From positions 7,648,829-7,712,828 of the forward strand of contig JAZAYU010000001.1 of the NCBI GenBank assembly GCA_038501625.1: a stretch of 64,000 nucleotides of DNA, read 5' to 3'. The notes under the pieces are model-generated. The model did not search any database. It saw only the letters and a program-made list of their open reading frames with translations, and was not told the origin of the DNA. This document shows, piece after piece, positions 56,460-64,000 of the stretch. Numbering within the stretch: the stretch's first letter is position 1; every line of letters begins with the position of its first letter. This stretch comes from Corbicula japonica (taxonomy: Eukaryota; Mollusca; Bivalvia; Venerida; Cyrenidae). Both the position numbers and the translations under genes were made by a program.

Positions 56460-58920
56460 CACTGTCGTGTAACGGCTGCCCTGTACCAAATAGTGGGTAC
56501 CCTGTATCGTCCGCAAGATGGCGACCAGTTAAGAAACAAAAAGGTATGCGTTATTTTGTTTCCAATTTGTATACATATTGTAAGGTATAGACTTGTGTAC
56601 TTAGATCATATAATGAAAAGGATTGTTGATTGATTAAACGATTGCTTGCTTTATTGCCGGTGTGTCCGTTTTACCCTGTAATTGATAAAAATAAATGACC
56701 AAATTGGCTTTTTCAAAATTGATGCGAAAGCGACGACTAATTTCGGCTTTTTACTCTATGACAACTTTGTTGTTCTCGTAATATTTGATATCCATTTGAA
56801 GCGCCTCTTATTGCCTATCTTGTGGTATAACTATTAAACTGAACAATTATTTTGTTTTTAAGAAAATGCGATTCAAATAAATTGTTGTTGGTACCCTGTA
56901 CCGCCCCAAAGATAATTAGATGGTACCTTGTATAGCCGTTAGATTAGTGTCGAAAGAGGTACCCTGTATGGTCTACTTTTCCATGAAAACAGCTACCCTG
57001 TAGAACTCATTTCTTCGTCTTTGTATGGCCAATTTGTATGTGGCATAGTGTATATCTATAAATGTTATCTTTTTCACTGGCCGTTCCTATATTCAACCGG
57101 CAACACTAAAGTTGTGTTTTTGTTCATTGTGTCAGGTTATCGTTACAAATAATCCTTTTTTAAAATCAAGTTCTCTCTTCCTCTCTTTTAATACATTATT
57201 ATAGGCCGTTGAACCAGGTGCTCAACGAAAACCTTTTATCATAATCTTTATTCGGCGGGCGGTTGTCCACTCAATAACTTGCGTCTGCTGAAGACTACTC
57301 AGGACTGCTATTCAGATGTGATCAAGGTAAAAGACTACATGTGGGCGCTATTATCGGTATATTGTGATTCGAGTCCTTCGCGATACGCTGTATCGGTATG
57401 GTCTCCTAATACCCATATGCTCGGACAAATTCGTAAAAGTCCATAAATTGTAGCTACATTATAAAAATTGTTAAACGTTACTTTACATACGTTACTTGTT
57501 TTCTTGCTTTACATACGTTTAATGTCGATAATTATAACAGCGAATGTACCAGATCCCGGAATAGTACGGTAATACCGGTAATAACTTTCTTCCAAATTTA
57601 CCATTGCATCGCAACTGGGAGACACGCCGGGCGAATTAAAAAGATCCAAAAGGAAAAGCTCCAGTTTGGAATCATTTTGGTGTTATGAAGTACAAATCCT
57701 CTCGGACTGTTTTAGAATATAGGAAGGGGTTATGTTGTTAGTTGGTAATCTGCTTGTTGTACTAGTAAAATATGGTCAAGTGGTCGGGCGGAACTAAAAA
57801 TTTAACAACTCGTTTTCAAAGACCAATCCAATGATGTTGTCTGCAAATAAAAAGGTTGAATCTTTACCCTATGTGGAGAAAACCCTTTCTCTTGAACGTA
57901 AGCGGAAAGTTCGGCAATATATGGGTAATGCTATGTACTTGGAAATACATATTGTTTATAATTTAATGCTATATCCATGAAAGGCCTTTTTGCCTCGTCA
58001 GTTGTAACTCCAAATCAGCACCAGAGCCATTTAAATTCTCCGTGACGACGTCAGAACCAAATGGTCTAAGACGCTGACATCATTCATGATTTCATCCTTG
58101 CCAATAGCGATAAAGTATTGTGCTGTAAATTATAATTCACGAATTTCAACTATCCTTGTTGCATCTGTATCACTAAGACGCTACGGGTGCATTTATTTAA
58201 CATTTTTGCTGATTAATCGAACACAATGACAACAGACCACAGTGTGTGGAAAAGGTAGCAGATCTATAAATATTAAAACAATTAAATTACAGATTTCATA
58301 GGAATTCACTTATAAATCATATTCTACTTATTGTGTTCTGACTACAATAATATTTTAAAACGAGTAAAACATAGTTCTACAGGGTAGCTGTTTTCACGGA
58401 AAAGTAGACCATACAAGGTACCTTTTTCGTCACTAATCCAACGGCTATACAAGGTACCCTCTTAAAATCCAAGAGGCGGTACAGGGTACCAACAACAATT
58501 TGTTTGAATCGCATTTTCTTAAAAACAAAATAATTGTTTAGTTTAATAATTATACCACAAGAAAGGCAATTAGAAGCGCTTCAAGGGGATATTACATTTT
58601 ACGAGAACAACAAAGTTGTCATAGAGTAAAAAGCTGAAATCAGTCGTCGCTCTCGCATCAATTTTGAAAAAGCCAATTAGGTCATTTATTTTTATCAATT
58701 ACAGGGTAAAACGGACACACCGGCAATAAAGCAAGCAATCGTTTAATCAATCAACAATCCATTTCATTATATGATCCAAGTATACAAGTCTATACCTTAC
58801 AATATGTATACAAATTGGAAACAAAATAGCACATACCTTTTCGTTTCTTAACTAGTCGCCATCTTGCGGACGCTACAGGGTACCCACTATTTGGTACAGG
58901 GCAGCCGTTACACGACAGTG
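56460..58920. mobile_element. 2461-bp element with ~545-bp TIRs, copy 2 only
   Basis: CACTGTCGTGTAACGGCTGC start and the complementary end at 58920. Arms of roughly 545 bp match (56460-57005 and 58375-58920). AAATT is duplicated at 56455-56459 and 58921-58925. Copy 1 has the empty site AGTAAATTTTCATTG near 27825. Each arm carries repeated TACCCTGTA-type words. The 1.37-kb centre has no open frame of note. Superfamily unclear. Confidence 0.88.
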
Positions 58921-58995
58921 AAATTTGCATTGTTGTTTTTTTTCTGTCTAATTAAGAACACAGCATAGTTAAGTTTTCAACGTTATTTGATCTCC

Positions 58996-59318
58996 CTGAA
59001 CTCTCTACTGATGAGATATGGTTTTTGTCCATGGCCATATGTTGTAGAACTAGATCATCCATTAATTATTAGATTACTCTGACAAAGAGTCAGACAGTGT
59101 AGATCTTGATGTCTGGCTGATCTGGATCTTCACTGTTTGAACATGAGATAAAATTCATTGCCCAAGGTTATAAAACTGAGCATGGAAGGCCGTCTCAAAT
59201 CTCAAGCATTCGATTGGCTGAAATGGCGACCTGTCGCCAATCAGATGCTTGAGATTTGAGACTGATTTCCATGCTCATTTTTATAACTTCCACACCATAT
59301 TTATGGAGTAAAGGGTTA
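58996..59318. repeat. AACCCTTT-family MITE interrupted by a foldback (paired with 27896)
   Basis: Diverged left end; TTTATGGAGTAAAGGGTTA right end. Foldback nested at 59160. Confidence 0.75.
59160..59289. repeat. CCAAT foldback MITE (paired with 28051)
   Basis: GCCCAAGGTTATAAAACTGA to TTATAACTTC; one arm lost part of its CCAAT core. Confidence 0.88.
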
Positions 59319-60179
59319 TTGTTAGATAGAACAAAATACCAAACCCTTAGAAATGTTGGTTCAATTAATATCTGTATTGTTTTATACAGAGATACATTAT
59401 TATTACATGTATCAATGATGATATATTAGTTACTTCTTTATAACATTTTAGTACAGATAACTATAAAATTTTAACAAACCTGAATTTTTTTAGGTGATTC
59501 TATTGAAACTGTGGAATTTTTCTGGGGTTTTCCTGTAATGTACTTCCTCTTTCCTTTTTAAATGTATCTAAGGGAAATAACAATGATAACTTCAAGTACT
59601 TTAACTATATTTTTCTAATCTCCCTTTAAACTGCTAGATATACCTTAGCATCCTTGGTTTAATATACATGTATTATAATGCGTGTGTTTATATTTGTCTT
59701 TGTTGTGTTTTAAAAGTCAAAGAGGTTGAGTAAATATAATAATCTCCTACTCTGTGTTTACATCCACACCAATCTAGTCCTGAACATAACTTTGCAACAC
59801 CTAAATGGATTTCAGCCAAAGTTCTTGCACATCTTTTTTTTTAATAAACAACAGATATCAATCAGATATTTTCTTAATAAAAACAAAAATCCCTACTTAG
59901 GCATTGCATGGTTGTCATTTGTCATAGAAAAAAAAGAAAAATATAAAGACAAAAAAAAAAGAAAAAAGAAAATTATCGAATTCTCTGTAACGGCATAATG
60001 AAGCTCAATAAAACTTTGCACAAACCAATGTTATTTTTATACGTTTATTTTACATATGCTTAGAAAAGTTAGAGCAGTCAAGAAAAATAGTAAGACATAA
60101 AAAAAATCCCTAAAATTTGATCTTCAATTTATCATTTAAACAAAGCAACACTAAACATCAATCAAAATGTCTTATGTAT
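59319..60179. other. copy-2 intron equivalent of 28212-29660 and 34186-34340
   Basis: Contains the empty sites of the 752-bp element (about 59640) and the 4.5-kb element (about 60027), plus an A-rich lysine-codon run near 59925-59975 that creates a spurious frame. Confidence 0.75.
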
Positions 60180-60375
60180 ATACAGGATAGATTTGTTTTT
60201 GTACCAGTGTAAGATAGAAATATATTTCATTGAGTAAGCTCCGGAATTCGTATTTTCATGAGTGCCAAAGCCACAAGTGAAAATACATAATTCTGGAGTT
60301 AAAGAGTGAAATAAATTTCTATCTTTCACTAGTAAAACAAATTATTTTCTTATTTTATGCTTTGAGTGCACAATT
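60180..60375. repeat. palindromic GTGAAATATATTTC repeat (paired with 34345)
   Basis: AAGATAGAAATATATTTCAT and TTTCTATCTTTCACTAGTAA arms with GCTCCGGAATTCGTATTTTC between. Confidence 0.8.
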
Positions 60376-60776
60376 TGTGTGAATTTGACTTAAAGATTCC
60401 ATGAAATAGGTCTAACTATTCTCCTTCACTGCTCTTACTTTTCTAAATGTATATAAAATATTCATACACTTTTAGCATTGATTTGTGCAAAGTTTGATGG
60501 AACTGGATTGTGCCGTTTGCGAGATTTTGATTTTTTTTTTGTCTATGACAAAACAATTATGAATGGAGCAATGTCTTAATACTTAACCTAGTAACAGCCT
60601 GGTTTAATCATATAACAGAGTTTCTTGTTGTTTATAATACAGTATGCAAGAAAAGAAGAAATCTGATGATGAATGCAATAAAAATTGCAACCTTGTCTGC
60701 AAACTGTTTCTATAAAGTTTTATCCTCAAAGTGGATGTTCCCCAATGTGGGAGATTATATTATCACAAAGAGGCAG

Positions 60777-61144
60777 ATCCTCTCATCTCTTGGAGATTCT
60801 CTCAGGATGAGGATATAGTATGATAACTAGACAGTCATGTGACATACATGCTAATTTTAATATGGTCTATCCTCTCATATCATGAAGATTCTCTTAGGAG
60901 GAGGATATGGTATAATAACTAGACAGTCATGTGACATACATGCTAATTTTAATATGGTCTATCCTCTCATATCATGAAGATTCTCTTAGGAGGAGGATAT
61001 GGTATAATAACTAGACAGTCATGTGACATACATGCTAATTTTAATATGGTCTATCCTCTCATATCATGGAGATTCTCTCAGGATGAGGATATAGTATGAT
61101 AACTAGACAGTCATGTGACATACATGCTCATTTAAATATGGTTT
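60777..61144 (+). repeat. 92-bp tandem repeat, four units
   Basis: ATCCTCTCAT begins units at 60777, 60869, 60961 and 61053. Copy 1 has one unit (from about 34946), so the array expanded after duplication. Confidence 0.95.
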
Positions 61145-61330
61145 ATCAGTAAAAAGTTGTACAAATTTGATATCCCCATGTCCGCTTGATGAGCACTGAT
61201 CATTGGGCAAGTATTTGGTTTACCCTGTCTGCCATAAGTTGCTTCTTTGTTATATTTACAAAATATCACATAACTGTCTAATTATCTATGATCAGTTATA
61301 AGCAGGTCTTCATATGATTTTATTTTATAG

Positions 61331-61467
61331 GTGGATCAGGTTCGAACACAGTCTAATGAGCGTTAACAGAAGAAGTGCACGCCCTGGAGATGGACAATTC
61401 AGAGAAGAGAGACAGTCTGGAGAAAGCCATTCGAGAGAAGAGAGCTGCTGAATCCGAACTGGAGAAG
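61331..61467 (+). pseudogene. SCLT1 exon 12 copy with 10-bp deletion
   Basis: 137 bp instead of 147. Ten bases are missing after the SNER codons, producing an in-frame TAA at once and shifting the rest of the exon. The remainder is nearly identical to 35223-35369. Confidence 0.93.
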
Positions 61468-61524
61468 GTAATAACTCAATCCATGGAATGGCCAAAACGG
61501 AGATTGGGAGAAATTGCCTACTAA

Positions 61525-61745
61525 AACCCTTTACTCTTTATATATGCATTTTAATGCACATGCCACCAGTAGATCCAGATCAGTCAGCATATCCATGCCC
61601 TCTGATCTGCATCTGCACTGATGGCAGCTTGGTCACAAATAACTTAATTAATCTAAAAGTGAATAGTGTAGATCCTGATCAGAAGGTCTGGATCTACACT
61701 GTTCGCTTATGTGATAAAGCCCTTTCTGTAGATAAAGCGTTAGTT
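61525..61745. repeat. AACCCTTT-family MITE (paired with 35427)
   Basis: AACCCTTTACTCTTTATATA start, GATCCAGATCAGTCAGC, GTGTAGATCCTGATCAGAAG; right end diverged. Confidence 0.85.
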
Positions 61746-62298
61746 AACTCGCTCCTAGTGAATGAAGAAGTTAATCACTGGATTCCTCATAAATAAAATA
61801 TATTATTAGCATTATTAGTTTGATAGAATAGATTTAGTACTACATAATGCAGCAAATGTCCTGTGCCTAGCAACTAATGCCAGGAAGAGTGGCATTCATT
61901 TTAAGGTCACTGAAAATGAGCTTGAACTGGCTCCATTATCCCAAAAGAAAATAAGGTACAACAGAGTGAGTGCTAGATAATATATTAAATGAAGCAAAAT
62001 GCAACTGTCAAACAGTCATGAGCTACTAACTGTTGTTCACAGATCATTCCACAAATTTACAACCCATGTTATTCAGAATTGTATTTAAATATATCTTTAG
62101 AAATTGAAACCATGATAAAAACAACCAACCAACATGCTGTTTTCTTTTGCTGAAAATGACAAGATTTGATGCTTATAGAAATATATATATATATTCACAC
62201 TATCATGCATTTAAGTAAATAAAATATTATTTTCATAACCGGTAAATGAAATTTAATTTGGTCAGTTATTGGTTTGATTGATATGCTTATTGTTGCAG

Positions 62299-62447
62299 GT
62301 ATACAAAGAAGGTGTAAAACAGATGAGTAAAGAACAAGGGAACTTTGAGAGTATGAACAAACGAGCCATTAATGCTGAGAGAGCCAGAGATGATGCCAAC
62401 CTCCTGGTTGAATCGCTGCAACATAAACTCAAAAGGGAAGAAATAAA
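62299..62447 (+). pseudogene. SCLT1 exon 13 copy
   Basis: 149 bp, only a few base differences from 37007-37155. Frame and splice sites are intact locally. Confidence 0.9.
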
Positions 62448-62668
62448 GTAAGACCATAAAACTGTTTCTATTTTAATTAAAATAACAAGCTTTAAGAAAT
62501 GTAGACTAGACATACACTTTCTATAAAAATCAATGATCATTGAAATTTAATGTTATCAATAAATAAAAAGTTGCGATATCATTTATCTGAATTCAATTTG
62601 CGGGGTTTCAGTTCTTTCAGAGCCTCTTTCTGAACATTCCATTACCTTGTTCTATTTTGACCTTACAG

Positions 62669-62861
62669 TGCCCAGCAGTTAAAAGACCAGCTAGAGGGAC
62701 AACTGAACAACTACAGAGACAGAATGTCCAGCTTACAACAAGAGTTTGAAAATGTTAACGACGATCGTATAAAGCTGTTGGATGAAAAAGATGACATGAA
62801 GAAAAAGATACAGACAGCTCAACAAGAAAAAGAAGCAGCACAAAGAAAATACCAAAAAGAG
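62669..62861 (+). pseudogene. SCLT1 exon 14 copy
   Basis: 193 bp, about half a dozen differences from 37383-37575. It has missense changes around RLLDEID (now KLLDEKD). Acceptor and donor are intact. Confidence 0.9.
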
Positions 62862-63048
62862 GTAGTGTGTGATTTATGTGCAGCTTAAGGATTTAGGACC
62901 ATCATTGACATATTTCGTATCTTGACACTGGATGGTAGGAAATCAATGTAACTTTAAAGTGTTAAAGACATACAAAATATAAGATGATTCACCAAGAAAT
63001 TTTTCAAGACATTTTTATTTAACGGGAGATAATAGGTGTTAACATTTG

Positions 63049-63296
63049 GAGCGCGTCACGGGAAAAGGTACCTTCGGGAATTTGACTTCAATCCTTGAAA
63101 CGACGTCATAAAGTTGAGCAGACGATATTAATTATTATGCAATTCGCGGTAAAAATGCCATAATTGTCAAAATGTGTAACAAAATCATTGTTTTGTTATG
63201 AGCAAATTATAGAAATTTGAAAGTTCTTTCTAAATATAGTTACAACAAAAATGACACAAAAAAATCACCGAAGGTACCTTTTCCCGTGGCGTGCCT
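63049..63296. mobile_element. CACGGGAAAAGGTACC MITE, copy 2 only, complete
   Basis: GCGTCACGGGAAAAGGTACC left and GGTACCTTTTCCCGTGGCGT right, ~25-bp terminal inverted repeats, 248 bp in all. Reference copy for the family at 49905 and 15796. Confidence 0.88.
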
Positions 63297-63675
63297 CATT
63301 TACATAAAATCCTATGGAAAATATGGAAAATATCGATTTTTTGCTATAACTTTAAAAATATTTATTTTTTCAAGAAAGTCTCTTGGTAGAAAACTTGACA
63401 AACAGAGTTTGTGTACTATTTTAATAAGAAATCAGATATTTACCATAGAAAAATGGAGAAAATGCTCTTATTTGACAAATAACATTTGGATAAAGCAAGC
63501 TACCATCATGTGCTCAGTTACTGCTGATGCTGTTGATTTGAAACTTGATTAGAGACTTTAGTGGTCAGACAATCTGTTTATCTAACTCTTAATTTTTTAA
63601 TGCAAATAACAGCCCATGTTTGACTCAGAAATATATGTTAAATTTTTTTGTACAAACTTCTACTATGCATATATG

Positions 63676-63983
63676 TGACATGGCTGCAAAAACCAGGCCA
63701 ATGGCGCAAAAATCACATTTTCAGTTTATTGCATTTTCTTAATCTACAACATGTATTAGATAACTCCTGAAAATTTCACAGCGTTTCGATCAATATTGGC
63801 GCGCCCATAGCAGATTGAACAACCTAGGTGTTTTTGTCATTTCACACAAAAATCGGTTGGTTTTGAACTCTTTAAAAGGTTAAACAAGACATACATATGT
63901 TCATCTTTTATTCACTGTTGCAAGTATCATCTTAGTTGCTTTTCACAGCTAAATATAAATTAAATTGTTTTTTACTTATTATC
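63676..63983. mobile_element. copy-2-specific insertion near window end
   Basis: Copy 1 runs ACTATGCATATATCTCATTA without a break near 38147. In copy 2 about 300 bp separate ATGCATATA from TCTCATTAATCAC. No terminal repeats recognised. Confidence 0.6.
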
Positions 63984-64000
63984 TCATTAATCACTTACTA

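Larger units (their letters stand above)
50241..62861 (+). pseudogene. partial SCLT1 pseudogene (copies of exons 9-14)
   Basis: Six exon copies, 50241-50327, 50694-50784, 52186-52284, 61331-61467, 62299-62447 and 62669-62861, keep their splice sites. The first carries a CAA-to-TAA stop, and the fourth carries a 10-bp deletion that creates an immediate TAA. No promoter-side exons (1-8) precede it, so a full SCLT1 product cannot be made. Copies of exons 15-19 may lie beyond the window. Confidence 0.9.
49785..64000 (+). repeat. segmental duplication, copy 2 (broken SCLT1 exons plus cGLR-like B), continues past window
   Basis: Same orientation as copy 1. It lacks several insertions found there (pogo-like element, 752-bp and 4.5-kb TA elements). 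It carries its own: MITEs at 49905 and 63049, a foldback at 52853, a 2.46-kb element at 56460, a 92-bp array expansion, and an insertion at about 63676. It is therefore an old paralogous copy, or a very divergent haplotype misplaced by assembly. Confidence 0.9.

Overview
The window looks like AT-rich nuclear DNA from a mollusc, most likely a bivalve. Short exons (51-193 bp) have clean AG/GT borders and long introns full of MITEs, foldback repeats and short tandem arrays. There is also an intronless Mab-21/cGAS-like gene of the kind that is expanded in bivalves. No prokaryotic, organellar or viral gene organisation is visible. The species cannot be named from the sequence alone.

The backbone is one plus-strand gene running from 159 to 44522. 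I reconstructed 19 coding exons with fully consistent splice phases. They encode 657 residues of coiled coil that align from end to end with sodium channel and clathrin linker 1 (SCLT1), a centriolar distal-appendage protein. The first ~50 codons lie left of the window.

On the minus strand, inside the intron between SCLT1 exons 11 and 12, sits an uninterrupted 718-codon gene (25446-27602). It belongs to the Mab-21/cGAS-like receptor (cGLR) nucleotidyltransferase family. Candidate catalytic residues are present, and the C-terminus is helical and TPR-like.

From about 49.8 kb to the end of the window there is a second, same-orientation copy of the region from about 19.7 to 38.2 kb, offset by roughly 24-30 kb. 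It holds copies of SCLT1 exons 9-14, broken by a nonsense change in exon 9' and a 10-bp deletion in exon 12'. It also holds a second intact 718-codon cGLR-like gene (54101-56257). The two cGLR-like proteins are about 86% identical, with replacements in clusters. One SCLT1 copy decayed while the nested immune-type gene stayed open in both copies.

The rest is repeat-derived. Several elements can be defined to the base because the other duplicate preserves the empty site: a 4.5-kb TA-flanked element with ~125-bp inverted repeats, a 752-bp TA-flanked element with two tRNA-like modules, a pogo-like 1.06-kb element, and a 2.46-kb element with ~545-bp terminal inverted repeats and a 5-bp target duplication. 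Two abundant small families recur through both copies. One is a ~230-bp MITE ending in AACCCTTTCCTCCATA. The other is a ~140-bp foldback whose arms carry paired AGCCAATCAG (CCAAT-box) motifs.
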